From assembly GCA_012932295.1 (NCBI GenBank), contig JAAONU010000002.1, positions 34,559,485-34,623,484 of the forward strand: a stretch of DNA of 64,000 nt, read 5' to 3'. The stretch comes from Cyclina sinensis (lineage: Eukaryota; Mollusca; Bivalvia; Venerida; Veneridae). The first letter of the stretch is position 1. Every line of letters starts with the position of its first letter. This document shows, one piece after another, positions 11,761 through 23,668 of this stretch. The notes below the pieces were generated by a model. It worked only from the letters and a program-made list of their open reading frames with translations. It had not been told where the DNA came from and ran no database searches. The position numbers and the translations under genes are program-made.

Positions 11761-14340
11761 AAGGTTGTTTGATTTTTTTTTTCAAGCAGGTCTTCATAAG
11801 TAAATTCAAAAATATCTTTATCTATTATATATTATTCAAACATAAATATTTTATTTCCATTCGTTTTCAGTTAAATGCTCTTCATAAATTGAGCTTAGAG
11901 ATAAGATATTGCTTGTATAGTAAAAAATGTCCTCAAGATCTTCATCACAAACAAAGGTTTTTATAATACAAGATTCAATTAGTGTGTCATATGAAACCTT
12001 AACACTTTAATCTATTGTCTTTTTGTTGATTGCTAAGTTCGGCAGTTTTGTTGCAATCTGAATGGGTCATTTCTACGGATTAATATATATCAGAGTAGCC
12101 CTTGGACACATATAACTTCCTACTCAGTTATGATTAATAATTTAGCTCCCTCGTGAAATTGAAATAGTTTAAAGGTTTGTTAGTTTGCTTATGGTATTTT
12201 TTCAAAACGTTTAAAAAAGTCTCCGGCTATAACATATTGTCAAATATTCTCAACAACATGTAGTTGAGAAAGGGGGCTGAAAACAAACACCATAAAATCT
12301 ATGTTTCATAACCTGAAATAAAGTACATTTTTAATTCAGGTATGATAAAAATCCAAACAAATAAAATCTTGAAATCTCAAAAAACTTTGGTATCCTACAT
12401 ATAATTATACGAATAAAAAGGGTTTATTTTAAATGTAATGATCGGAGGTTGTAATGATCGGAGGTTGTTTGTAGAAAAAACAATACAAAATATCAATCAT
12501 TATAGAAGTCATAATTACTAAAAAAAATCAATAATGTGCAAACATTCACTAGATAACTTATTTTTTTTTCTAATTTTCTACATGATTTGGTTAAACGCTG
12601 ATAATGAAGATGTTGCTGCAATAAAATCTTAATGATAACAATTTATACAAACCTGGGGTGGTCAGTAAACTATAAACAAACACAAGCTGGTGCTAATTGT
12701 TTATAACTGTTAGGGGCAATTCTCACTGATGTGCCTACTGATAAGACTCGGCTCAGATTGAGCCGATTTTCCCGGTTTTTCGTAGGACTGAATCAAGTTA
12801 TTTCAGGTCATAACCTTGTCTAGTTACAAAAGAATACTGCGATACGGGCAGAGTTAATAAGTGGATGTGATTTTTTGTAACGCGCAATTCTCGCTGGTAT
12901 ACCGGCAAGTTTTAGAGGTGTGGTCTGTCAGAAAAAAAAGCTGTCAATTAAATACATGGGTTAATTATGAATCAAATGAGTCATAAAGCAGACCATATTA
13001 TTATTTTATAAAGTACTGGTGACTGCTTTGTGGATTGATTATTGATAAAATTACAATTCACAAATAGCAAACGGAACTTTAGACAGGTGAAGGATATTTT
13101 TAACAAATAAACGGACTAGTTGGTGATAAAGAAAATGAATTCAGTGGCTCATGATGTATATCCCTTTCGCCATGAAGTGTGACGGAAACATCGGATATGA
13201 TATCTGGTGGCATTTCAACTGACAGAAAATGCAAACTATGGACGAAATGCGTTATTTTTCATAACTGCAATCGTAGATGCACATTCTTATTTTGAAAAAG
13301 TATGTCACAATAACTGATTTTCTTTTCAATGACAATTGTATGAACAAATTAAATCGATTATTGATAAGTATGATGTAAGTGTAACATACATCTGTAGTAT
13401 ATTAAAATTACAATTGTTATATTTATTACTTTTTGTTGCAATGTGTACTTTAAATCTCTAAAAATGTAAAAGGAACTTTGTTTATCTGTAGCATTTTGAC
13501 TTTAAAGCGAAAGTTTGTACGAGAAAACTTGTGTATGATAAGTTGCAGTTTAAATGAAATGTAAGATATTTTTTTTTTTTTTTTTTTTTTTACAAAAAAG
13601 GATAATTTAATTGTCCTTCTCGCAGTCTACTTTTTATCTTAAAGCTTTATTTAAATAGGGTGTTAGATCGAGGGATCAGATTCTGTTCTTTATCACAATA
13701 TCTAAGTTTGTATAACCTCAATAAAATAATCTTCTTAAATAATACTCAACTATTCTGATTTTTAATTTTCAGATAATTCTGCAAGTTTGACGTAAAGCTG
13801 AAAAGGTAAACAATATTTATTTATGTATCTATGATGGATGTTGAAAATGTGTGTATGTGTTCTCGAGGAGCGAGCGTGCGTGCGTTTGTGTGTGTGAGAG
13901 ATCCTGCATACTGATAAATGTATTCTTTATTTTATGTTTGACGAGAAGAACGTACCGGTTGTAATTCATGTACGTTCAGTAATTTTTGAAATCATTTCAG
14001 ATAACGTATTGTTTTATTTTTTTATAAATTGCAGAACTTAGAAGTCGGTAGTGGCTGTTGGAGAAAGTGTTTTCGTTTTGCCGATTGGATATGAAACAGC
14101 ACCTGTGGACTGTAGTTTGTGTAGTTTATTCATAGAAAATTCTTACTTTTAAAACATTGAGTTGCTTAACATTTATTCTGAAAAACCTTAAACAGTGCAA
14201 TATTAGTTTTTATCATTATGAGAAAAATATGTTTCATGTTTGTGTAAAGACTTAGAATTACGTTTTAATAAACACCAACACCTTGCAGTTTTTGTCAGCG
14301 TCTATTTCGATAAAAATGTATTTTTAGTGACCATTATAAT
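11761..14340. other. no gene recognised; possible non-coding exons
   Basis: AT-rich sequence. An acceptor-like 'ttaattttcag' precedes 13773 and a donor 'aaaag|gtaaac' follows 13805. A second acceptor-like 'aaattgcag' precedes 14035, with AATAAA near 14270. This could be the end of a spliced non-coding RNA, but the signals are weak. A poly-T run lies at about 13568-13590. Confidence 0.2.
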
Positions 14341-14900
14341 TTTAGCTCACCTGAGGGTTAGCTTTTAGGATCCTTGAATGTCCGGGGTCCGTCGTCCGTC
14401 ATCAACAAAAGGTCCGTTAACAATCTAGAGGTTATATTTTTCACCTAATTATCAAGAAACTTGATCAGAACGATTGTCACAGTACGGCACTGGCCAAGTT
14501 TGAATATCGGTCAAGTCGGACTGAAAACTAGGTCAAAAGGCCCAACCAAAGGAAATTCTTATTAACTCTCTTTTGTCCAAATGGCATGAAAACTTGCCAG
14601 GTTGTTTATCGTGATAATATCTAGGTGAGGTTTGAATATAAGTCATCTTGGATCAACTATTAGGTCACAGATTTTAAATAAAGGAAAACCCTAATAAACC
14701 TTTTACAGCCGATATTTTCTTTACAACTGTCATGAACACCTGTCAGAATGTTTCTCTTGATAATATCTAGGTCATACGGATCATCTGGGGTCAAAAAGTA
14801 GGTCATTGAGACAATTACAGATTTACTTTGTTAACACTATGGAATCCATTTTTTGTCAACTCAGTACTCCTCGTTACTCATAACTTCATATCTAAGCAAA
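14341..14900 (+). repeat. dispersed 'agctcacctgag' repeat
   Basis: Begins 'tttagctcacctgagg' with 'ggtccgtcgtccgtc', followed by degenerate units containing 'ttgataatatctaggtca'. A related end in the opposite orientation ('gctcaggtgagcc') occurs near 55980. The class is not known to me. Confidence 0.55.
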
Positions 14901-15842
14901 TAGCTTGTCACTTATGTTCTCATAACCATATAAAAATTGCTTAATTCTATGTGATTACAACTGAAAGTGATTAGGGAATAGTCCATGTCCGGGATAAGAG
15001 AAGCTAGAAATACGATAGGTTTACCAAGTGTCAACCTTTTTTAGTGTGAAGAGAGAAAAAAAAAAAATGCAAACACTGCAAGGATTCATGAATCCACAGC
15101 ATTACTCTTAAATCTTATAACAATAGGTTTTACCCACAAACATTACCACATGCTCTTTTGTTATATACTTGTTTGTGGTGAAAATACAACTTCACTTCTT
15201 TGTTAAATCATGCAAATGTGAGGGGTCAGGGGCCATCAATTATTGATCTAAACATGTGTATCATCTATTAAAAAAACTGGTATATGTTCACATTCTCACT
15301 TGTATTTAAATACTATCTCAAATAATGTCATTTTCCTAAGAACGGTCACACTTAACAAAGTATCATTGTCTTAAACTGTGTTTCTGTTGTTGTGTTTATT
15401 AACTGTTTAAAAATCGAGACCTCTACCATGTATACCGACCAATATGATTATGTGAACTATGCAACAACTTTTTTTTGCTCGCGCTCCTTTCGGTATATAA
15501 AACTACCGAAAAGCTACAATAGCTGCCAGAAGAAATTGAAGTGTTCAGTCACTCAAATAGTAATTATCTGCTTGCAAAATATTTCAGGAGAAAAATATGC
15601 CGAAATTATTCTAACTTTTGAATTTACCTAGCGACACTTTGATAAGGAAGTAATTTCTAGACTGAAAATAAAGATTGCCTTGTAATATTTAGCAGAACTG
15701 GCTTCAAGTCAAGCACTTAACGTGGAAAATTAGCAAATATATTTCTTTTTTGAAGAAAAACATGTCAAAATAGCAAAATATAAGTGTATTTTGACTGCTG
15801 AAAGGCTTCAAACTGTAAAAAGGAAAAGAAGATTTTCCCTTT
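14901..15842. other. no gene recognised
   Basis: No supported coding or RNA feature. An A/T-rich frame at 15392-15631 lacks recognisable domains. Confidence 0.35.
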
Positions 15843-16733
15843 TTATTTTGGACCGCGTTTTAGATAGTTTGGCTTCTCTAAATTACAGAAAAAGTTTGAA
15901 GGTTTTTCACCTTCATCAATCCACTTAACTTTAGATCGAATAATATGTCCTTTTAATATATTTTCTCTTATTTCTGTTAGGTCTAGTTTCAATTTTTCTA
16001 ACTGATAAATGTTTTGTTCATTTATATTTTTTTTCCAATTTGATATTTTCATAATTAATTCAGCTTCTGTTTTGTTATTTTGACGTTTCTTGTAACTACC
16101 ATACGATATTGCGACTCCTCGTAGTTCCATAAGCACTGTCTCTAAAAACAATTGATCATGTATTACAAATTCAAATTCAATTTCATCATTTGGTATGTTA
16201 TCAATATTATCTATATCATAGACCCTTAGACAATATTGCTGCTTCACTTCCCTGATTTTTTCTTTCACCATTTTTAAATATTTTCATCTTTAAGTAGTGA
16301 ATTGTTATGTTTCCATAAACCTTTACCGTGTTCTATTTTAGAAAAAATTAAAAATAAAGAAGCTATGGAATGATCAGATTTGTAGCAAGTTTCTATATCA
16401 GTTTTGTGGACATTTACTAGAAGGTCTTCTGTTATTAGGAAAAAATCGAGACGAGCCTGCTGGAGAGGGTTTTTACGACGCCATGTATATCTCTGTTGGT
16501 CCGGAAATATTTCCCTAAAAGGGTCAAACAATTGTCTATTTTGTATATGATTAAGAAGCTTTAATCTCGCTTTACCATTATTTATACGTTTGTAATTATC
16601 ATAGTCTATGGATGGATCAAGAACTAAATTGTAATCTCCACAAATAATTTATAATAAATTTAAAGACATCAGCTCTTTTCTTATTACCTTGTAGGCCACG
16701 ACAATTTGCCGATAAAATTTTTAGTTCAGCCAT
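15843..16733 (-). pseudogene. L1-like LINE ORF2 remnant (endonuclease to RT linker)
   Basis: A minus-strand methionine at 16733 starts the apurinic endonuclease of a non-LTR retrotransposon (AELKILSANCRGLQGNKKR). After about 30 codons an internal deletion and stop intervene. The frame resumes with the C-terminal endonuclease part, including TWRRKNPLQQARLDFF and a YKSDHS motif. Then comes the endonuclease-RT linker, ending with KGHIIRSKVKWIDEGEKPSNFF. A stop at about 16272 separates the last two parts. The RT itself is missing downstream. The same family is at 33240-34590. Confidence 0.85.
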
Positions 16734-16989
16734 ACTCCGTGTTAATAATGTTTAAACAACTTGACATAAGTAAACAGAACAGAGCATATTCCAACAAGTT
16801 TACGAAACTAAAACAAACAAAAATTGTACAATCCATTTACAGATTATACTTCTAAAGAGAAAAAAAGAACAACAAATTCCTCTAAATACAAGTATTTTTA
16901 CATATAAAAGGGATGATTTAATAGTTTGACCTGTTTCTTGTATTATGTACTCAATAGTGCAGCATAACTACTTTCCTATAAAGTATATG

Positions 16990-17465
16990 TAGAGAAACAA
17001 ATGTTTAACAATCTGACAGGTATCATCATACTTATGTTTGCCAAGTATGTGTAATAATAATATAATATTTTAAATACGTACGCAATACAGAACATACTTA
17101 GATAATTATGTACAACCTGATACAAAAAAAACCCCAAAAACAACTTAAGTTTGTACTTGAAACAGAAAAATATAAGTATTGTAAGCATACACAATCTGAA
17201 ATTGTACATGGTTTTAAACTATAGTTTATAGTTTTTAACTTTAAAATGTAAAAAAAATTATGTTATTCAAAATGTTTTACAATTTGACAAGTATCATACT
17301 TATGTTTGCCAATTACGCTTAATAATAACATTATATTTTTAATATGTGCTCGATATAAATTCTTAAATTTATACTCGAAACAAAAATATTTTTTTTATTG
17401 TAAGCATAAACCATCTGCAATTATACATTGTTTTAAACTATAGTTTATAGTTTTTAACTTTTTAA
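16990..17465. repeat. tandem duplication of about 200-250 bp
   Basis: Two diverged copies (about 16995-17245 and 17265-17465) share 'tatcatacttatgtttgcca', 'attgtaagcata' and 'ttttaaactatagtttatag'. They lie just upstream of the LINE ORF2 start on the minus strand, so they may be monomers of that element's 5' region. Confidence 0.65.
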
Positions 17466-18449
17466 TACTTATTATATAATAAATGTCGTTTTCGGCGTTT
17501 TCTTCGTTTAAACATTTGTTAATAAAAAATTGGTTGCTAAATCGTGTTTTTTCCTTTTATTTACACTGAACTTCTGAAACGTTTTAGGCTGCTTGTCAAA
17601 CAGGTGTTTATGAAGTAATCAAACTGCATCCATGTCTACCGTTTCAAAAAAAAAAAAAAAAAAGCATTGTGTAATTCTGTCATAAATAATTTCCGACAGG
17701 GCTTGAGGTCGACACATAATAGCGTTCTACATGCTTCTACCAATCTTTAAATAAACAGTCTATGAACAGTTAAGCAATACACGGTGGGGAATGCTGTATG
17801 TAGTATTTAAACTACTTTTAGACAAAGCTGAATATTCAGTCTGAGAAATACTGCCGCAATCAGTACGTATCAGCGCCACATCACGAGGACATCCTTAACA
17901 CGTAAGCAAAGAAACACTTAATTACTATTTGTACCTTTATTGACATCAGTATTATTATCTAAAAAAGAAGGACAATCGGATTACGTTGACATCTGTTGTG
18001 AGATGCCCTAGAAATAAAAACTTGGCAACATACTGAGAATATTATATGAATATTTCTACTTTTTCTCTCTGAAACATAAGTTGCAGTTAATAACAAAACA
18101 TAGACTGATTCTCTTTACATAAACGCATTCAGTCCAAATAATATCGAAAATTTTAGGCTAAGGTAATTATTGCGATTTCCACGGTATTCGACACTGGTTT
18201 TATTAGTCTATTAGTTAAAAACAGCTCATTCACACTTTTGGTGGAGGGGAAAAAAGACTTTTTTTCAGTCACTTATATATAGTCACAACTGTTATCCACA
18301 GAACAACTGAGTATAAATTTTCTGAGAATTTTGAGGAAACCTGACCATAATATATTTTACCTTTGGTTGAACGTCACTTCACCGCTTCAGGGTATTACTT
18401 TCAAAAATCAGCGACACTTTATATTAACTTTAATCTTACTCGTTATAAG

Positions 18450-18765
18450 GAGGAATACCAATGTTTAGATTTCATCAACTATAATCTAATTCGTTATTAG
18501 ACAGTTCACCAATGGTTAGATCATTCATTATTCGTTATAAGGCGATGTACCAATGGTAAGATCATTCATTATTCGTTAAAAGGCGATGTACCAATGGTAA
18601 GATCATTCATTATTCGTTATAAGGCGATATACCAATGGTAAGATCATTCATTATTCGTTAAAAGGCGATGTACCAATGGTAAGATCATTCATTATTCGTT
18701 ATAAGGCGATGTACCAATGGTAAGATCATTCATTATTCGTTATAAGGCGATGTACCAATAGTTAG
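18450..18765. repeat. 41-bp minisatellite
   Basis: About seven tandem units of 41 bp with the core 'gatcattcattattcgtta' and 'aaggcgatgtaccaatgg'. The inner units differ at only one or two positions and the outer units are more diverged. Copy 2 of the duplication lacks the array. Confidence 0.9.
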
Positions 18766-19724
18766 TGAATGGTCGCTCTAATACAAGCGGAGGAAAGTCT
18801 ATATTTTATAATTCAAGATGGATTTTGATACAGAAAATGCGTTTTGGGCTTGATTTAGGGGAAAATATCAACATTGTTCGCAAAAGTCAACAACGTGGCT
18901 ACAATTTATCGCCAATTACACAAAAAATACACAACTTGTAGAAAAAAGCAAATATGGCTCTAAAACCAGACATATTTAGCTTCACAATATTGTTTAATTT
19001 CGAGAAATCGATTTAGTTATGATGGAGAAATAAGTTGAAACATTACCTGGGGTGAACTCGACGTAACTCTTATTGTACTTTCGTTTTCGGCGTTTTCATG
19101 GACTATTTCCGGTGAACGGTGTACAACAGTGTATATATGAGAAACAAAACTTTAAAAAATAACATTCGTTTGTCAGTAAACGGAATAAGGAAATAAGCTA
19201 AAAAACGTTTAACAAATAGCACATTGTGCATTTCTTTTGTAACATAACTGAGGCAAAAAATAATTATATTAAAACACCAAAGTACAAGCTGCAGTTGTTT
19301 AATGTGAACCTGAAGAAAATGTATTGCGCCTTTCGGTCAAAGGACAGCTATAAAAATGTTGTTCATACTGAATACAACCCCAAACTTTTATTTCTCTCAT
19401 GATCAAAGCTGAGTAAGTGTTCTTGTGTCGGAGAGGACTTCCGGAACAGTGGACAATGGCGGTCGTTGTTTACATCGCTCTCGGTTTATTTTAAAAATAT
19501 AACGATATATTAGCCTTTGATCAAAAATATAGTGATTTATTGGTGAGACAAACAGTTGAACATTGATGTGATGGCAAAATATACAGGTATATATGCACCA
19601 TTAATGGAAGAATATATCCCTAATCCGAGAGAGGACACGTCGTGCAAGTAGTGCAACGTCGTCGGCAGGTAGCAGTGCAGGTATTCCGCCCTATAGTGTG
19701 AACGTGCCTCCCAAACAAGACTTT

Positions 19725-20711
19725 ATGTCTATGAATATGGATGAGAAAATGAACACTATGTTCGACATGATGACAAATCTTAGTTCCATAAATCAAAAGC
19801 TGGATGCAATAAACAATACCTCATATTTTTACTCGGCCAGATGTGACATCTTTGAGGCCCGTATTCGACTTCTTGAATACAAGAGTATCGACACAGAGGC
19901 AAGATTACTTCGTAACAATCTGATATTTAGTGGTCACGCAGAGATTGTAAACAATGATAATCGTATGACAATCATATCTAATTTCATCAGAGATCATCTG
20001 CAGCTTGACCCGTCCAATATGCCAATTTCAAGGGCGTATCGAATCGGGAAAAAAAAGTCTGTCCGCGCAAGAGGCAAGACCCAGCACAGGGCTATACTTG
20101 TCACATTCCTTGATGTAGCTGATGCTGATTCTATAATGAATAATGCAAAACTGTTGAAAAACACTGACTATGGCATCTCCAGGGATTATCCCCGGGAAAT
20201 AAGTGACGCCCGTAAGGAATTGTGGCCAGCGTACAAAGAAGCCCGTGAAAAGTACGGCCCTAGAAATGCCAAAATAAAATTCCCGGCTGCGCTTGAAGTG
20301 AATGGTGATATTGTTGCCGACCTCTTCCCGAGATGGTACGAGACTTTACGTGGCTCCCGTAACTCAAATATGCAGGCTCGTGTCCAGGAAAGATACAAGT
20401 ACACTGTTGAAACTACACTGAAGCATTTTATGAATGAATTGCCCGAGCATGTTGAGCACCCAGATGAGGAGTCTGAAGATGTATCACACAATGATGATCC
20501 TTTAGAGCAAAGTGAGGCGCCTCCAAACAAACCTGTTGCACAAGTTGACCCACCAATCTCTTCGCCTGGGTATCTTATACAGGTACACGCCCCACTTCAA
20601 GACCCTCCGGGTATTTCAGTGTCGACTGATCCACCAGTTTCTGACCAGTCTGTAACAGACGGTAAAACAGATCCACAACACGACTCACTACACGGTACTT
20701 CGCCAAGTTAG
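19725..20711 (+). CDS. LINE ORF1 protein (RRM/transposase_22-like)
   Basis: An intact frame of 328 codons from the first in-frame ATG. The frame stays open upstream to about 19605, with a serine-rich stretch that looks coding (ASSATSSAGSSAG), so the true start may be damaged. An N-terminal helical region, probably coiled coil, covers roughly the first 60 residues. An RNA-recognition-like core follows, with LLRNNLIFSGH and ISRAYRIGKKK, then a C-terminal domain with YGISRDYPREI and ARKELWPAYKEARE. This is the L1-type ORF1 layout: an RNA-binding chaperone that coats LINE RNA. The tail is acidic and proline-rich. Confidence 0.85.
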   Translation: MSMNMDEKMNTMFDMMTNLSSINQKLDAINNTSYFYSARCDIFEARIRLLEYKSIDTEARLLRNNLIFSGHAEIVNNDNRMTIISNFIRDHLQLDPSNMPISRAYRIGKKKSVRARGKTQHRAILVTFLDVADADSIMNNAKLLKNTDYGISRDYPREISDARKELWPAYKEAREKYGPRNAKIKFPAALEVNGDIVADLFPRWYETLRGSRNSNMQARVQERYKYTVETTLKHFMNELPEHVEHPDEESEDVSHNDDPLEQSEAPPNKPVAQVDPPISSPGYLIQVHAPLQDPPGISVSTDPPVSDQSVTDGKTDPQHDSLHGTSPS

Positions 20712-20998
20712 GGACCACCGGGGATTGTGTTCTTTTGTGAAAGATGTCTGTTATTACCAAGTACATCGAGTAGAACTCATTGTGTTCATATCCCTGTAAA
20801 AAGTGATTTAAATAATTTAGTGTTGAATAATTTATGTGCAACTGAAGACAGTGTTAATACATGCAGTCAAACTTGTACAGACAAACGGAAGAACTCTCAA
20901 GTAAATAGTAATGTTCAAAAGGTACAAGCAAATTTAAATGTTACAGATGAATCAACCAAATCTACCGCTGTCGGAAACAATAATTGTTATATATTTTC

Positions 20999-21095
20999 TA
21001 AAACAATCTCTATCGGAACTCTCAATGTGTGCGGTCTAAAGACAAAGCTAAGTATTTTTGTTAAATGCATTATGCAGCATTTTAGTAGACGGTAG
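20999..21095 (+). pseudogene. LINE ORF2 stub (endonuclease N-terminus)
   Basis: In the frame open at 20727-21095, the residues ISIGTLNVCGLKTKL match the first strand of a LINE apurinic endonuclease. The catalytic residues that should follow are missing, and a stop and a poly-C run come within 45 codons. The ORF2 body has been deleted or never copied. Confidence 0.7.
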
Positions 21096-22564
21096 AATTT
21101 GCCCCCCCCCCCCACCAATTTTATATATTGTTTACTGGTACTTTTTTCTCGTCTTTCGTTTTGCTCAGTGTAGCATTTTGAACACTACTAAGTATTTGAA
21201 TGTATATGTAAATAAGTTATTTTGAAACGTTAATTGCTTCAACTTTATACGTGTATGATATACTCAGTTACTAGGAAGTGTTGTTTCTCTTATGTTTGAG
21301 GCATATGGCTTTTTACTATAAATTGCTACTAGCTGCCCGGATTGCAAATAATCTGAAAGGTAATTTGCCTTTAAAAGAAATACATTCAAAATAAATGAAG
21401 ATCTATTTCGCTCGAAATAACCTTAATCATAATTTTCTTCTAGCTTATCTTTTTATTTTTAATATAAAATGTTACCAAATTATTATTTACTCACCACGTG
21501 TAGGCGTATCTTTCAGCGGTGTTGTCTCCATTCAGTTCGTGCCTTTTAAGCTTGCCGTGTGTAACGGTCTATGTCCAATTGACACACTAATCTTTTGTGT
21601 ATTCTTAGCCTATAGTCTGTTTCATAGAAACGGTAACATAAAGTCTACTTTAAGATTTTCTCAATGATTATACTTTGACACAAATATACAGAATCGTAAG
21701 ACAGGGAAATTAAGTGAGATATCAGGCATGTTCTGGTGTTTGTCTCAATATTTTGAAAACTTATTGACTTTCATTATTATCCCCACCAATCAAAGTTTGC
21801 CATTGTTTTGTCTCTTATATCGAGTCTTTAGTCTGTTTCAAAGAAACAATAACTGAAATCTATTTTAAGATTTTTTTTTCCATGATTACACTTTGCTGCA
21901 AATATATAGAATCGTAAGACAGGGAAATCAAGTGAGATATCAGATATATTCCGTTTTTTTTTGTCTCAATATTATAACAACTTATTAACTTTGATAATTA
22001 TCAACACCAATCAAAGTTTGCCATTGTTCTGTTCCAATGTTTTATTTGTTATATTATTTGTGCACATGTTATTACAAATGTATGTTTGTAATCTGTGTCA
22101 AAATAAAGGTTCTGTTCTGTTCTGTTCTAAGGGTCCTCACAAATTATCTGAATAAGTGTTAAAATTATCATCTCTATGGCTTATGGCTGATTCTTTTATA
22201 CACCTTCAGTGAATAGTATTTCACTGTAGCAGCTTTCTTTTATTACCATAAATTCTCCCATCCCTCGCCTTCTTCACATGGTATTATATCTTTTCAACAT
22301 TCAGTAATGGTCAATTATCTACCACATTTTCTGCATTGTTCATTGAAAGTAATGCTTCATATTCATATCATTCACGTTGTTTACGTGTTAAAAAATATAC
22401 ATGATCAATTCAAAGAAAAACAATGCTAAGCGGACGTCTGCATTAAAAGGCTTTAAAAGAGATATATCATATATGCCTGTGGAAAACAGCTGTTATTTCT
22501 AGGGTCTGGCCCGCTCGATACATCTGGATGAATAAGTCTGAATATAGAAACATTCGATTAGAAG

Positions 22565-23668
22565 AGATTTGTGAAGTTAGCGGCCTAGCGGCCTGGCGGC
22601 GTGAAGTTAGCGGCCTGGCGGCGTGAAGTTAGCGGCCTGGCGGCCTAGCGGCCTGGCGGCGTGAAGTTAGCGGCCTAGCGGCGTGAAGACGGCTGCCTTT
22701 ATCACAATTTTGGTTGATCTTAAAAACGGATTGAAATCTATTTTTACAGCATATAATGTAAATTGGAGGGGTGTATAAGAAAGTTATCGACATGATTTAG
22801 CTTTTATTTTTTAAAATAAATTATTTAACAAAGTTCTAGCTTATCTGCAAAGACGACTCGGAATCTCTTTGTACATTTACTCCCATGTACTCTTTGTAAA
22901 TTACATTTCAGTTGATGATTAAGTAAAATATCAACAAGAACTAGCTTTGATTTTTTTTTAACTTTTCGAAGCCTGGCGGCCTAGCGGCCTAAACTTAATA
23001 TTTATCATAATTTATGTTTATCTTAAAAACGGCTTGAATTCGATTTTTACAGCATGCAATGTACATTTCAGGGATGATTAAGTAAAATATCAACAAGAAC
23101 TAGGTTTTATTTTTTTTAAGTTTTCGAAGTCTGGCGGCCTAGCGGCCTAAACTTAAATTTTTTTTATTTATCATAATTTATGTTTATTTTAAAAACGGCT
23201 TGAATTCGATTTTTACAGCATGCCAGCCGCCAGGCTTCTAAAAGTTAAAAAAAAATCAAAGCTAGTTCTTGTTGATATTTTACTTAATCATCAACTGAAA
23301 TGTAATTTACAAAGAGTACATGGGAGTAAATGTACAAAGAGATTCCGAGTCGTCTTTGCAGATAAGCTAGAACTTTGTTAAATAATTTATTTTAAAAAAT
23401 AAAAGCTAAATCATGTCGATAACTTTCTTATACACCCCTCCAATTTACATTATATGCTGTAAAAATAGATTTCAATCCGTTTTTAAGATCAACCAAAATT
23501 GTGATAAAGGCAGTCGTCTTCACGCCGCTAGGCCGCTAACTTCACGCCGCCAGTCCGCTAGGCCGCCAGGCCGCTAACTTCACGCCGCTAGGCCGCCAGG
23601 CCGCTAACTTCACGCCGCCAGGCCGCTAACTTCACGCCGCCAGGCCGCTAGGCTAACTTCACAAATCT
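22565..23668. mobile_element. fold-back element FB1 (GCGGCC arms)
   Basis: 1104 bp bounded by a perfect 9-bp target duplication, GATTAGAAG (22556-22564 and 23669-23677). The ends are inverted repeats starting AGATTTGTGAAGTTAG. Each arm of about 420 bp carries tandem 'gcggcctagcggcctggcg' and 'gtgaagttagcggcc' words plus an AT-rich part. The two arms are almost identical in inverted orientation. The centre holds a roughly 150-bp direct duplication and no open frame. Copy 2 of the segmental duplication has one 'cttagaag' at the same place (about 51199-51206), a paralogous empty site. It must depend on a transposase supplied elsewhere. Confidence 0.9.

Larger units (their letters stand above)
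19440..22130 (+). mobile_element. LINE with ORF1 kept and ORF2 mostly deleted
   Basis: The layout is a 5' region from about 19440, ORF1 (to 20711), the very start of ORF2 (endonuclease N-terminus near 20999-21060), then an abrupt change to sequence without RT. The 3' region is long and holds a duplicated block of about 230 bp (21590-21790 against 21820-22030). It ends in a run of 'tgttc' repeats near 22110-22130, typical of a LINE 3' tail. Boundaries are approximate. Confidence 0.7.
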
